A stretch of 64,000 nt of DNA from Streptomyces sp. Ag109_O5-10 (GTDB lineage: Bacteria; Actinomycetota; Actinomycetes; Streptomycetales; Streptomycetaceae), in assembly GCF_900105755.1 (NCBI RefSeq), contig NZ_FNTQ01000001.1, forward strand, positions 4,774,001 to 4,838,000, written 5' to 3'. The notes below the pieces were generated by a model, which was not told where the DNA came from, made no database searches, and saw only the letters and a list, made by a program, of their open reading frames with translations. A program made the position numbers and the translations under genes. This document shows, piece after piece, positions 25,223 through 33,354 of the stretch (positions are counted from its first letter, which is position 1; each line of letters starts with the position of its first letter).

Positions 25223-25657
25223 TCAGATCTCGTAGTCCGCCGCCAGCTCCTCCCAGGCCACCTCCCGCAGCCCCTGGTCCGCGTCGTGGCCCGACGGCGG
25301 CTGAGGTGTGGCCTGGAACCAGACGATCGTGAGGGCCGAGCCGTGGAGGACCTGGTCGATGTCCGGGGCGACGGGCGCGGAATCGAACAGGCCGGTGCAG
25401 GCGACGGGCGGCAGGATCTCCACCGGGCCGAAGGGGCGGGCGCGGTCGTCGTCGGGGTGTTCGCGCGGGGGCGGGACCAGATGGGTCGGGGTGTGCGGGT
25501 ACTCGGCGGTGGCCGCGGCCAACAGGCGTTCGATGCGACGGTCGTTCAGGCTCTGGTTCGGATAGCCCTCCAGCAGTCCGCTGTACGTCGACGAGAGCCG
25601 GAGGTGGGAGAGACCGATCACTCGCCCGGAGGTGAGGACGACACGGGTCAGGGTCAT
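25223..25657 (-). CDS. Conserved-looking hypothetical protein
   Basis: A 144-aa cytoplasmic protein with no recognised domain. It opens MTLTRVVLTSGRVIGLSHLRLSSTYSGLLEGYPN, suggesting a compact beta-rich fold, contains NDRRIERLLAAA and a Pro/His-rich middle (HTPTHLVPPPREHPDDD), and ends in an acidic WEELAADYEI. Codon use is as in flanking genes, so it is probably real. It stands alone between the Tat peptide and the primase-like gene. Confidence 0.6.
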   Translation of the reverse strand: MTLTRVVLTSGRVIGLSHLRLSSTYSGLLEGYPNQSLNDRRIERLLAAATAEYPHTPTHLVPPPREHPDDDRARPFGPVEILPPVACTGLFDSAPVAPDIDQVLHGSALTIVWFQATPQPPSGHDADQGLREVAWEELAADYEI

Positions 25658-25701
25658 GGAGGGAAGGCTAGACGTGGGGGCGGCCCGGGTGTGTTCGATT
25701 T

Positions 25702-25741
25702 TCAGGGCTCCGCGGAACCTCTCAGGGCTCCGCAGAACCTC
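25702..25741. repeat. 20-bp direct repeat, two copies
   Basis: TCAGGGCTCCGCRGAACCTC occurs twice in tandem (25702-25721 and 25722-25741, one difference), followed by further partial TCAGGG units up to the stop of the primase-like gene. It may reflect slippage at that gene's 3' boundary. Confidence 0.8.
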
Positions 25742-25757
25742 TCAGGGCGTCTCAGGG

Positions 25758-26633
25758 TCAGGGCCGGTGGCCGGTCATGCGGGCCGCCGACGCGATCGTC
25801 GCGCGGGCCTCCTGTTCCGTGAGGCCCGTGTGGACCGCCGCGTCGATCAGCGGAGCCCGCAGGGCGCGGCCGATGCCGTTCTCGTAGGCGCGGCAGGCCG
25901 CCCAGAAGAGGCGGGTGTTGCGCTGACCCGCGTGGGCGGAGAGGACGAACTGGACCAGGCCCTGGCCGCGGTTGCCGACCGAGGGGTGGGTCGCGGGGTG
26001 CGGCGCGCGCGGCGGCGGGAGCAGGAGGCGGAGCAGGGACGGGGGACAGGGCGCGGGGACCAGGTGCTCGGTGCCGGGGGCGACGGCGTAGACGCCGTGG
26101 TCGGTGCGGGAGCCCGGACCGACCAGGTAGCCGCCGGCACCGCGGATGTCGATGCCGGGGGCGAGCCGGCCGGCCGAGTTGGGGACGACGGTGTCCGGCG
26201 GTCCGGTCAGCCAGAGGTGGCGGCCGCCGCTCGGGGTGAGGACGACGACCGTGGGCGGGATGGTGAACAGGTGCCGCAGGGCCAGTTCCCGCAGGGCGCC
26301 CGTGGCGTCCGTGCCGCCCTTCACGTCCAGGTCGACGCCGATCAGACGGTGCGGGGGCAGCCCGCAGGCGATGCCGTAGCCGGTCGCCCAGGGCGCCGCG
26401 GCGAACAGTTCGCGGATGCGGGTCGGGTCGGTGGTGGCGTCGTACACCCCGTGGCCGGGGCGGCCGCACTCGCCGTGGCAGGGCGGCGGCGCGGCGTCGG
26501 GGTCGAGGCGGTGGGGGGAGCGCAGGGCGGGGAGCTTGGTGCGGGACAGGGGGATGACGGCCAGGCCGCGCTCGGCGGCTGACAGGGCGTGTGCGAGGGC
26601 CAGCGTCGTGGCCTGCCGATCGGTGGTGGCCAT
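25758..26633 (-). CDS. Bifunctional DNA primase/polymerase (Prim-Pol) domain protein
   Basis: A 291-aa protein whose first 200 residues are a Prim-Pol domain of the archaeo-eukaryotic primase superfamily. It has ALAHALSAAERGLAVIPLSRTKLPAL, the catalytic acidic motif GVDLDVKGG, SGGRHLWL, and a late DIRGAGGYLVGPGS, all expected in active enzymes. A short Cys/His group, CHGECGRPGHG, may bind zinc. Such proteins come from plasmids, phages and integrative elements, where they prime or extend DNA. No helicase domain follows, and no replication gene adjoins. The ATG at 26633 is taken; in-frame codons continue upstream to 26687. Confidence 0.88.
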   Translation of the reverse strand: MATTDRQATTLALAHALSAAERGLAVIPLSRTKLPALRSPHRLDPDAAPPPCHGECGRPGHGVYDATTDPTRIRELFAAAPWATGYGIACGLPPHRLIGVDLDVKGGTDATGALRELALRHLFTIPPTVVVLTPSGGRHLWLTGPPDTVVPNSAGRLAPGIDIRGAGGYLVGPGSRTDHGVYAVAPGTEHLVPAPCPPSLLRLLLPPPRAPHPATHPSVGNRGQGLVQFVLSAHAGQRNTRLFWAACRAYENGIGRALRAPLIDAAVHTGLTEQEARATIASAARMTGHRP

Positions 26634-26994
26634 GCATCTATTTTCGTACGCGCGTTCGAAAAAAGGAAGGGGGTGCCGGTGTGACACGCCGGTGGCGGTG
26701 GCGGGGGCGCGGATCGGGAGCGGAACGGTTTTTCCCTTGGAGGGCTTGATGTGGGGTGTTGTCCCGAGTGGTCACGACTGGGGTGAGAGTCAACCAAAGA
26801 TGGTGAAAGGGGTTTATCGACTTGTCATCACGCTTGAGGGCGAATAAGGGCTTCCGGGGTGGTTCGCCGGGGATTCGGTGGGCAACTCTGGTCTCGCGAC
26901 GTCGAAGACAACCACCGGGGCGGTCGGCCAACTGCCCGGGAAAAAGGCTTACTTGACGAACGTCCGGCACAGCCGGGCTCTGAGAGGAAACAAC
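26634..26994. other. Gene-free leader/promoter region of the secreted protein
   Basis: 361 bp between divergent genes. I see no gene. It contains fairly AT-rich stretches (for example around 26635-26670 and 26815-26830) that suit promoters in both directions, and a GAGAGGAAACAAC ribosome site just before 26995. Confidence 0.5.
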
Positions 26995-27312
26995 ATGGCA
27001 AGCATCCGTACCGCCCGCGTTCTCGCCGCCGTCTCCGCCCTCCCGCTCGCCGCCGCCCTTTTCGCCGGTGTCGCGACAGCGGACAACGGTGCGATCGCGG
27101 ACCACGGATCGAGCGCCAACGCCGGCACGGCGGGCATCATCGGCAGCGGGGTCGGCCACAACAACAACGGCAACTCCTCCACCACCCAGCAGAACGCGGT
27201 GGGCAACGGCGCCTCGAACCAGAGCAACACCGCTCAGGTCAACGGCTCCGCGTGGACCGCGCTCCAGCAGGGCAACGACAACGTCGCCGTCCACTTCACC
27301 CGGCTGTGGTAA
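26995..27312 (+). CDS. Small secreted Asn/Gln/Gly-rich protein (amyloid-like repeats)
   Basis: A 105-aa protein with a Sec signal cut after VATA (about residue 28). The mature 77 residues start DNGAIADHGS and are dominated by Asn, Gly, Ser and Gln in a loosely repeated pattern: GSGVGHNNNGNSS, TTQQNAVGNGASNQSNT, then AQVNGSAWTALQQGNDNVAV. The N-x5-Q / G-x-x-N spacing recalls curlin repeats and chaplin-like surface proteins, but there are no cysteines, no chaplin domain and no sortase signal, so family membership is not claimed. Secretion and a surface or aerial-hypha role are inferred. Confidence 0.8.
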   Translation: MASIRTARVLAAVSALPLAAALFAGVATADNGAIADHGSSANAGTAGIIGSGVGHNNNGNSSTTQQNAVGNGASNQSNTAQVNGSAWTALQQGNDNVAVHFTRLW

Positions 27313-27459
27313 GCCCCGCCTGAGCCCTGGTGGGGTGTGGTCTGTGGGGATGGGCAGTGCGTCCGCGCGGCGGTGCTTCGGCGCCGCCGCGCAGGCGTTT
27401 CCGGCTGCTTCCGGCACTCCCCCTAGGCCTCTTGTCGCCCACGCCCCCTCCTGTCTCCC

Positions 27460-27587
27460 CTGCCGCCCCTCCTGCCGTCCCCTTTCTCTGCCTGCCGCCC
27501 CTCCTGCCGTCCCCTTTCTCTGCCTGCCGCCCCTCCTGCCGCCCCCTTTCGCTGCCCGCCGCCCCTCCTGCCGCCCTCTTTCGACCT
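27460..27587. repeat. 32-bp tandem repeat, four copies
   Basis: Four pyrimidine-rich units built on CTGCCGCCCCTCCTGCC start at 27460, 27492, 27524 and 27556; the first two are identical and the last two drift. They lie between the secreted-protein gene and the acyl-CoA dehydrogenase operon, ending 36 bp before its first start codon. The 310-bp gap has no other feature. Confidence 0.88.
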
Positions 27588-27623
27588 TGACAGCCAGCCG
27601 CATCTGACGGACAGTCAGAAACC

Positions 27624-28793
27624 ATGCATCTGGCTCCCACCGAACGCCAGCAGCGGCTGCGCGCCGAACTGCGCGCCTACTTCCGGTCCTTGATCCCGCC
27701 CCCCGCCCCCGAGGACCCCGCCGACCGCCGCGCCCTGCTGCGCCGCATCGGCGCGGACGGCCTGCTCGGCCTCGGCTGGCCCGTCGAGTACGGCGGCCAA
27801 GGGCGGGGTGCGGACGAGCAGTTCGTGTTCTTCGACGAGGCGTACCGGGCCGGCGCCCCCGTCTCGATGGTCACCCTGAACACGGTCGGGCCGACGCTGA
27901 TGAAGTACGGCAGCGCGGCGCAGAAGGCCCGCTTCCTGCCCGGCATCCTCCGCGGCGACCTGGTCTTCGCCATCGGCTACAGCGAACCCTCGGCGGGCAC
28001 CGACCTGGCCGCGCTTCGCACCCGGGCGGTGCGGAACGGCGACGGCTGGCGGATCGACGGGCAGAAGATCTTCACCTCGGGCGCCCAGCACGCCGACTGG
28101 ATCTGGCTGGCCTGCCGCACCGATCCCGAGGCGCCCAGGCACCGCGGCATCTCGATCCTTCTCGTCCCCACGGACGCGCCCGGGTTCTCCTGGACGCCGA
28201 TCGAGACCGTGGGCGGGCAGATCACGACGGCGACGTACTACGACGGCGTCCACGTCCCCGCCGACAGCCTCGTCGGCGCCGAGCACGACGGCTGGTCGCT
28301 CATCACCAACCAGCTCAACCACGAGCGGGTCGCCCTCGCCGCGACCGGCATGCAGGCCGAGGACTTCTACGCGGCCGCGCTCACCGCCTCCCGCACCCCC
28401 GATCCGGTGACCGGTCGGCGCCGCATTGACGAGCCGTGGATTCGTTCTCGGCTGGCCGAGGCGCATGCCCGACTTGCGGCGAACCGCCTGCTCAGCTGGC
28501 GTCTGGTGGGGGACGCGGGGGCGGGCCGGGTGGCTCCCGCGGAGGCCAGCGGGGTGAAGTTCGCGGGAACGGAATCGGCAGTCGCGACGTATCGCATGTG
28601 TCAGGAGATCGTCGGCGAGGCGGCATGGGTCCGGTCCGGTTCGCCGGGAGTCTTCGGGGACGGCGAGCTGGAGCGGCTCAACAGGGCGGCACAGATCAAC
28701 ACGTTCGGGGGCGGGGTGAGCGAGGTGCAGCGGGAGATCGTCGCGACGATGCGGCTCGGGATGCGGAGGGGTGGCCGTGGCCGGGGGGACTGA
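27624..28793 (+). CDS. Acyl-CoA dehydrogenase (FadE29/ChsE2-like)
   Basis: A 389-aa flavoenzyme that oxidises acyl-CoA to 2-enoyl-CoA. It has the N-terminal helical domain (LGLGWPVEYGG), the middle beta domain with FAIGYSEPSAGTDLAALRTRA (FAD/substrate contact) and WRIDGQKIFTSGAQHADW, and the C-terminal helical domain ending NTFGGGVSEVQREIVATMRLGM with the FAD-binding GGG. It starts a five-gene operon. A second, shorter dehydrogenase lies two genes downstream; in the mycobacterial igr operon FadE28 and FadE29 form an obligate heterotetramer, and the 389 plus 352 residue pair here fits that. The start is ATG at 27624. The gene overlaps the next by about 17 bases. Confidence 0.9.
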   Translation: MHLAPTERQQRLRAELRAYFRSLIPPPAPEDPADRRALLRRIGADGLLGLGWPVEYGGQGRGADEQFVFFDEAYRAGAPVSMVTLNTVGPTLMKYGSAAQKARFLPGILRGDLVFAIGYSEPSAGTDLAALRTRAVRNGDGWRIDGQKIFTSGAQHADWIWLACRTDPEAPRHRGISILLVPTDAPGFSWTPIETVGGQITTATYYDGVHVPADSLVGAEHDGWSLITNQLNHERVALAATGMQAEDFYAAALTASRTPDPVTGRRRIDEPWIRSRLAEAHARLAANRLLSWRLVGDAGAGRVAPAEASGVKFAGTESAVATYRMCQEIVGEAAWVRSGSPGVFGDGELERLNRAAQINTFGGGVSEVQREIVATMRLGMRRGGRGRGD

Positions 28794-29838
28794 CGAGCTG
28801 GGGGCGCGGCTCAAGGCGTACGAGGGGCAGCCGGCCTCCCGGGCGGGCATCGCCAAGGACCCCGTCAACCTGCCCATGATCCGGCACTGGTGCGAGGCGA
28901 TGGGCGACACGAACCCGGCGTACGAGGGGCCGGACGCGATCGCCCCGCCCACCATGCTCCAGGCCTGGACGATGGGCGGCCTCTCCGGGAACACGGCACG
29001 CACCGGCGCGTACGACGAGATGTCCGCCCTGCTCGACGCGGCGGGCTGTGTCTCGATCGTCGCCACCGACTGCGAGCAGGAGTACCTGCGCCCGCTGCGG
29101 CCGGGCGACGAGCCGGCCTTCGACACGGTGATCGAGTCGGTGTCCGCGCGGAAGACGACGAAGCTGGGCACGGGCTACTTCGTCACCACGCGCACGGACA
29201 TCCGGGTCGGCGAGGAGCTGGTGGGCGTCCACCGTCTCCGCGTCCTCAAGTACGCGCCCGCGGGGCGGCCGGCCAAGGCTCCGCCGCGCCCCCGTCCGGT
29301 GGTCAACCGGGACAACGCCGGCTTCTGGGAGGGCGTGGCCGCGGAGCGGCTCCTCATCCAGCGGTGCACCGGCTGCGGCACCCTGCGCCACCCCTGGCTG
29401 CCGGGCTGCAACGCCTGCGGCTCCCTCGACTGGGACACCGTCGAGTCGTCCGGCGAGGGCACGGTCTGGTCGTACGTCGTGATGCACCACCCGCCCTTCC
29501 CGGCTTTCGACCCGCCGTACGCGGTCGGCCTGATCGAGCTCGCCGAAGGCGTGCGGATGGTGGGCAACGTGGTGGGGGTGCCGTACGACAAGGTGCGGAT
29601 CGGGCTGCCGGTACGGGTGGAGTTCCGCCGCTACGAGGACGAGGGCGGGGCGTCGACCCTGCCCGTCTTCCGGGTGGCCGACACGCTCGGCAGCCTCGGC
29701 ACGCTCGACGCTGCGGGGACTGCGGGGACTGCGGGGACTGCGGGGACTGCGGGGACTGCGGGGACTGCGGGGACTGCGGGGGTTGCCGGGGCTTCCAGCG
29801 CTTCCGGGGCTTCCGGCGCTCTCGGTGCGGAGGCCTGA
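28777..29838 (+). CDS. Hydratase-DUF35 fusion (ChsH2-like) with C-terminal AGT repeats
   Basis: A 353-aa protein. Residues about 10-170 form a MaoC/hot-dog dehydratase half (NLPMIRHWCEAMGDTNPAY, APPTMLQAWTMGG). Residues about 185-305 are a DUF35 domain: rubredoxin-like zinc finger with CTGCGTLRHPWLPGCNACGS (four Cys) and an OB-fold (TVWSYVVMHHPPFP). In mycobacterial ChsH2 the DUF35 part recruits the Ltp2 aldolase encoded in the same operon. The C-terminus is extended by about seven Ala-Gly-Thr triplets and an Ala/Ser/Gly tail encoded by a 9-bp tandem repeat. GTG at 28777 is preferred (GGAGGG six bases ahead); GTG at 28771 is the alternative. Confidence 0.87.
   Translation: MAGGTDELGARLKAYEGQPASRAGIAKDPVNLPMIRHWCEAMGDTNPAYEGPDAIAPPTMLQAWTMGGLSGNTARTGAYDEMSALLDAAGCVSIVATDCEQEYLRPLRPGDEPAFDTVIESVSARKTTKLGTGYFVTTRTDIRVGEELVGVHRLRVLKYAPAGRPAKAPPRPRPVVNRDNAGFWEGVAAERLLIQRCTGCGTLRHPWLPGCNACGSLDWDTVESSGEGTVWSYVVMHHPPFPAFDPPYAVGLIELAEGVRMVGNVVGVPYDKVRIGLPVRVEFRRYEDEGGASTLPVFRVADTLGSLGTLDAAGTAGTAGTAGTAGTAGTAGTAGVAGASSASGASGALGAEA
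29713..29775 (+). repeat. 9-bp tandem repeat GCGGGGACT, seven copies, in frame
   Basis: Seven perfect units, then degenerate ones, inside the 3' end of the hydratase-DUF35 gene. Each unit encodes one Ala-Gly-Thr, so copy-number changes keep the frame. Confidence 0.95.
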
Positions 29839-29839
29839 C

Positions 29840-30898
29840 GTGGACTTCACGCCCACCGAGGACCAGGCCGAGGCCCGTGATCTGGCCGCGCGGATCTTCG
29901 CCGACCTCGCCACCCACGAGCGGCTGCGGGCGGCCGGCACCGGCAGCGACCCGGAGCTGTGGAAGGCGCTGTGCGGTGCGGGACTGGTCGCCGCGGTCGC
30001 GGAGCTGGGCCTGCTGGGACTGGTGCTCCTGCTGGAGGAGCAGGGGCGTACCACGGCCCAGGTGCCGTACGCGGCGAGCTGTGTGTACGGGCAGCTGACG
30101 ATCGCCGCGCACGGCACCGGCGACCAGCGGGCGCGGCTGCTGCCGGGGATCGGGGACGGGTCGGTGGTGGTGGCGGGGGCGTTCCCGGCCCAGCAGGGGG
30201 TGCGGCCCTCCGCGCGGGGCGGACTGAGCGGCACCGTCCCCGTGGTCCCGTGGCTGCGGGACGCCACCCACGCCCTGGTCGCGGACGCCGGCCGGCAACT
30301 GTGGCTGGTGCCGCTCGGCGTGGGCACCGGCACCGGCACCCGCATCGAGGAGGCCGAGCTGACCGCGCCCTGGTCGGCGGGGCGGCTCGTCCTCGACGAG
30401 GCCCCGGCCGAGGTCCTGGGCTCCGGTCCCGGCCCGGATTCCGGCCCCGACGTCTACGCCGACGTCCTGGCCACCGCCCGCACCGCCTTCGCCGGTCTCC
30501 AGGCGGGCGTCTGCGCGGGCTCCCTCGCCCGGGCCGTGGCCCACACCAACACCCGCGAGCAGTTCGGGCGCCCGCTCGCCACCCGGCAGGCCGTCCAGCT
30601 CCGGGCCGCCGACGCCCACATGGACATCGAGGCGATACGGGTGACGGCGTACGAGGCGGCCTGGCGGCGGGACGCCGGCCTGCCGTACGCCACGCACGCG
30701 CTGACCGCGGCCTGGTGGGCGTCCGAGGCCGGGCAGCGGGTCGTGCACACCGGGCAGCACCTGCACGGTGGCGCGGGTGCCGACGTCGGCCATCCCGTGC
30801 ACCGGCACTTCCTGTGGGGCCGGCAACTGGACGCGTATCTGGGCAGCGGGAGCGAAGTGCTCCAGGAACTGGGGGAGTTGATCGAGAGTGGGAGTTGA
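29840..30898 (+). CDS. Acyl-CoA dehydrogenase (FadE28/ChsE1-like)
   Basis: A 352-aa short acyl-CoA dehydrogenase. The N-terminal domain is present (DFTPTEDQAEARDLAARIFADL), the central beta domain is reduced, and the C-terminal helices include THTREQFGRPLA-type sequence (AHTNTREQFGRPLATRQAVQ) and LHGGAGADVGHPVHRHFLWG. The canonical middle-domain FAD signature is hard to recognise, as expected for the FadE28-like partner in alpha2beta2 dehydrogenases, which shares FAD sites with its mate. The GTG start at 29840 lies just after the TGA of the previous gene, and the 3' end overlaps the next gene by 11 bases, so expression is coupled. Confidence 0.88.
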   Translation: MDFTPTEDQAEARDLAARIFADLATHERLRAAGTGSDPELWKALCGAGLVAAVAELGLLGLVLLLEEQGRTTAQVPYAASCVYGQLTIAAHGTGDQRARLLPGIGDGSVVVAGAFPAQQGVRPSARGGLSGTVPVVPWLRDATHALVADAGRQLWLVPLGVGTGTGTRIEEAELTAPWSAGRLVLDEAPAEVLGSGPGPDSGPDVYADVLATARTAFAGLQAGVCAGSLARAVAHTNTREQFGRPLATRQAVQLRAADAHMDIEAIRVTAYEAAWRRDAGLPYATHALTAAWWASEAGQRVVHTGQHLHGGAGADVGHPVHRHFLWGRQLDAYLGSGSEVLQELGELIESGS

Positions 30899-31337
30899 GA
30901 CGACCCGGCCGGGAGTGGGCACCGAGCTGCCGCCGCTGGAGATCCCGGTCACACGGACGCTGATCGTGGCGGGAGCGATCGCCTCCCGGGACTACCAGGA
31001 CGTGCACCACGACGCCGAACTGGCCCGGCAGAAGGGCTCCCCGGACATCTTCATGAACATCCTGACGACGAACGGCCTGGTCGGCCGGTACGTCACCGAT
31101 TACTTCGGCCCGACGGCCGAGCTCCGCAAGGTCGCCATCCGGCTCGGGGCGCCCAACTACCCGGGGGACACGATGGTGCTGACCGGCCGGATCGAGGAGC
31201 TGGACGACGAGCGGGGGACGGCTACGGTCCGGGTGGTCGGCGCCAACGGCCTCGGCAACCACGTGACCGGCACGGTGACCCTCACCTTCACCGAAGCCAC
31301 GGTGACCGTCACCCTCACCGACGAGGCGGACTCATGA
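30888..31337 (+). CDS. MaoC-like enoyl-CoA hydratase (ChsH1-like)
   Basis: A 149-aa hot-dog fold protein. The hydratase motif is visible as IASRDYQDVHHDAELARQKGSPDIFMN, with the catalytic Asp and His, followed by GDTMVLTGRIEEL of the later strands. It should pair with the N-terminal half of the ChsH2-like protein to hydrate the enoyl-CoA made by the dehydrogenase pair. GTG start inside the preceding gene; its TGA overlaps the next gene's ATG (ATGA). Confidence 0.9.
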   Translation: MGVETTRPGVGTELPPLEIPVTRTLIVAGAIASRDYQDVHHDAELARQKGSPDIFMNILTTNGLVGRYVTDYFGPTAELRKVAIRLGAPNYPGDTMVLTGRIEELDDERGTATVRVVGANGLGNHVTGTVTLTFTEATVTVTLTDEADS

Positions 31338-32500
31338 GCGTGCGGGGCCGGGACTCGCTCGGCGGGCGGGCGGCGGTCGTCGGCATCGGGGCGACCGAGT
31401 TCTCCAAGGACTCGGGGCGCAGCGAGCTGCGGCTGGCGGCGGAGGCGGTGCGGGCCGCGCTGGACGACGCGGGGCTGTCCCCGGCGGACGTGGACGGCAT
31501 GGTGACGTTCACGATGGACACCAGCCCGGAGATCACCGTGGCGCAGGCCTGCGGGATCGGCGAGCTGTCCTTCTTCTCCCGCGTCCACTACGGCGGCGGC
31601 GCGGCCTGCGCGACCGTCCAGCAGGCGGCACTGGCGATCGCGGCCGGGGTCGCCGAGGTGGTGGTCTGCTACCGCGCCTTCAACGAGAGATCGGGCCGCC
31701 GCTTCGGCTCGGGGGTACAGCACCGGGAGCCGTCGGCGGAGGGCGCGGCGCTCGGCTGGGTGCTGCCGTTCGGCCTGCTCACCCCGGCGTCCTGGGTGGC
31801 GATGGCGGCGCAGCGCTACCTGCACACGTACGGGCTGACCCCGGAGGCGTTCGGGCAGGTGGCGGTGACCGGCCGCGCGTACGCGGCGACCAACCCGGCC
31901 GCCTGGTTCCACGGCCGCCCCATCACCCTCGCGGACCACGCGGCCTCCCGCTGGATCGTCGAGCCGCTCCGGCTCCTGGACTGCTGCCAGGAGACGGACG
32001 GCGGCCAGGCCCTCGTCGTCACGTCGGTGGAACGGGCCCGCGACCTGCCGCATCCGCCGGCGGTGATCGCGGCGGCCGCGCAGGGGGCCGGCCGGGCCCA
32101 GGAGCAGATGACCAGCTTCTACCGGGACGACCTGACCGGGCTGCCGGAGATGGGCGTGGTGGCCCGCCAGCTGTGGCGCACCAGCGGACTGGCCCCGGCG
32201 GACATCGACGTGGGGATCCTGTACGACCACTTCACCCCGTTCGTGCTGATGCAGCTGGAGGAGTTCGGGTTCTGCGGGCGGGGGGAGGCCGCGGACTTCG
32301 TGGCCGGGGCGCGGCTGCCGCTGAACACGCATGGAGGCCAGCTCGGGGAGGCCTACCTGCACGGGATGAACGGGGTGGCGGAGGGGGTGCGCCAGCTGCG
32401 CGGCACCGCCGTGAACCCCGTACCGGGCGCGGACCGGGTCCTGGTGACGGCCGGCACGGGCGTACCGACGTCCGGGCTGGTCCTGACCTCGGACGGGTGA
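31334..32500 (+). CDS. Thiolase-like lipid-transfer protein (Ltp2-like aldolase)
   Basis: A 388-aa thiolase-superfamily protein of the SCP-x/Ltp2 type. It opens GGRAAVVGIGATEFSKDSGR, contains FFSRVHYGGGAACATVQQAALAIAAG and the conserved end NTHGGQLGEAYLHGMNGVAEGVRQLRG. The usual catalytic Cys pair of biosynthetic thiolases is absent, as in Ltp2, which instead cleaves 17-hydroxy-steroid-CoA by a retro-aldol step. It is the last gene of the five-gene operon, and its ATG overlaps the hydratase stop. By analogy the operon shortens a propanoyl-CoA side chain attached to a ring; a steroid substrate is inferred, not shown. Confidence 0.9.
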   Translation: MSVRGRDSLGGRAAVVGIGATEFSKDSGRSELRLAAEAVRAALDDAGLSPADVDGMVTFTMDTSPEITVAQACGIGELSFFSRVHYGGGAACATVQQAALAIAAGVAEVVVCYRAFNERSGRRFGSGVQHREPSAEGAALGWVLPFGLLTPASWVAMAAQRYLHTYGLTPEAFGQVAVTGRAYAATNPAAWFHGRPITLADHAASRWIVEPLRLLDCCQETDGGQALVVTSVERARDLPHPPAVIAAAAQGAGRAQEQMTSFYRDDLTGLPEMGVVARQLWRTSGLAPADIDVGILYDHFTPFVLMQLEEFGFCGRGEAADFVAGARLPLNTHGGQLGEAYLHGMNGVAEGVRQLRGTAVNPVPGADRVLVTAGTGVPTSGLVLTSDG

Positions 32501-32542
32501 GGCCGCCACCCCCTGGGGTCCGCCGGGGTCCCCCCGGGCCCT

Positions 32543-32630
32543 CCCCCTCAGGGGTAAACCCGCAGGAGTTCCACACCCGTACTCCACCTTCAGGAGGTGT
32601 GGGCAGCCTCACCCCTACAACCTGAGGGGG
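32543..32630. promoter_or_regulatory. Nested inverted repeats before the sigma-factor gene
   Basis: Outer arms CCCCCTCAGGGGT (from 32543) and ACCCCT...CCTGAGGGGG (to 32630) enclose inner arms CCACACC (32571-32577) and GGTGTGG (32595-32601). It lies 43 bp past the thiolase stop and 61 bp before the sigma-factor start. It could be a terminator of the operon or an operator region. Confidence 0.65.
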
Positions 32631-32690
32631 ACCCGGCTTCGGGACCTGCGGCCGATCCGCGGTGACACCGCGCGCTCATAGCGTGGAGCC

Positions 32691-33266
32691 ATGACCACAC
32701 CCGTCTGCACCGGCGCTTCGGACGCCGCCGCTGTCTCGGCGCGGCAGACCCGCCCGTACGCCCGCCCCTCCTATCCGTCGTTCGCGTCGTACGTCAGGGC
32801 CCGCCAGCCCGTCCTGCTGCGCACCGCCCGGTCGCTGACCGCGAACCCGAGCGATGCCGAGGACCTCCTCCAGACCGCGCTCGCCAAGACCTACGTGGCC
32901 TGGGAGCGGATCGAGGACCACCGGGCCCTCGACGGCTATGTGCGCCGGGCCCTGCTCAACACCCGGACCTCGCAGTGGCGCAAGCGCCGGGTCGACGAGT
33001 TCGTCTGCGACGAGATGCCCGAGCCCGAGCCGGTGCCCGGTGAGGACGACCCGGCCGAACGGCAGGCGCTGCACGACGCGATGTGGCGGGCGATCACGAA
33101 ACTCCCGGCGCGGCAGCGGGCGATGGTGGTGCTGCGGTACTACGAGGACCTGAGCGAGGTGCAGACGGCCGAGGTGCTCGGGGTCTCGGTGGGCACGGTG
33201 AAGTCGGCCGTGTCGCGTGCGCTGGGCAAGCTGCGCGAGGACCCGGAGCTGGACCTCGCACGCTGA
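32691..33266 (+). CDS. ECF-type (SigE-family) RNA polymerase sigma factor
   Basis: A 191-aa sigma factor. Region 2 is SFASYVRARQPVLLRTARSLTANPSDAEDLLQTALAKTYVAWERI and region 4 is LPARQRAMVVLRYYEDLSEVQTAEVLGVSVGTVKSAVSRALGKLRE, the helix-turn-helix that reads the -35 element. The N-terminal 25 residues are variable. No anti-sigma gene is adjacent: the neighbours are an Ltp2-like thiolase and an acyl-CoA ligase, which leaves its control open. The start is ATG at 32691. Confidence 0.94.
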   Translation: MTTPVCTGASDAAAVSARQTRPYARPSYPSFASYVRARQPVLLRTARSLTANPSDAEDLLQTALAKTYVAWERIEDHRALDGYVRRALLNTRTSQWRKRRVDEFVCDEMPEPEPVPGEDDPAERQALHDAMWRAITKLPARQRAMVVLRYYEDLSEVQTAEVLGVSVGTVKSAVSRALGKLREDPELDLAR

Positions 33267-33354
33267 CCGGCCGGCCTTCGGCGCGTCCGGAACTGCCGGA
33301 GCGTCCCGGGGTGTTCGAAGCGTCCGAACGGGCTTTGTTGGCTTCCTCCTAGTG

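Noticed and set aside
27615..29171. A 518-codon minus-strand frame over the dehydrogenase genes
   Set aside because: Antisense to well-supported acyl-CoA dehydrogenase and ChsH2-like genes.
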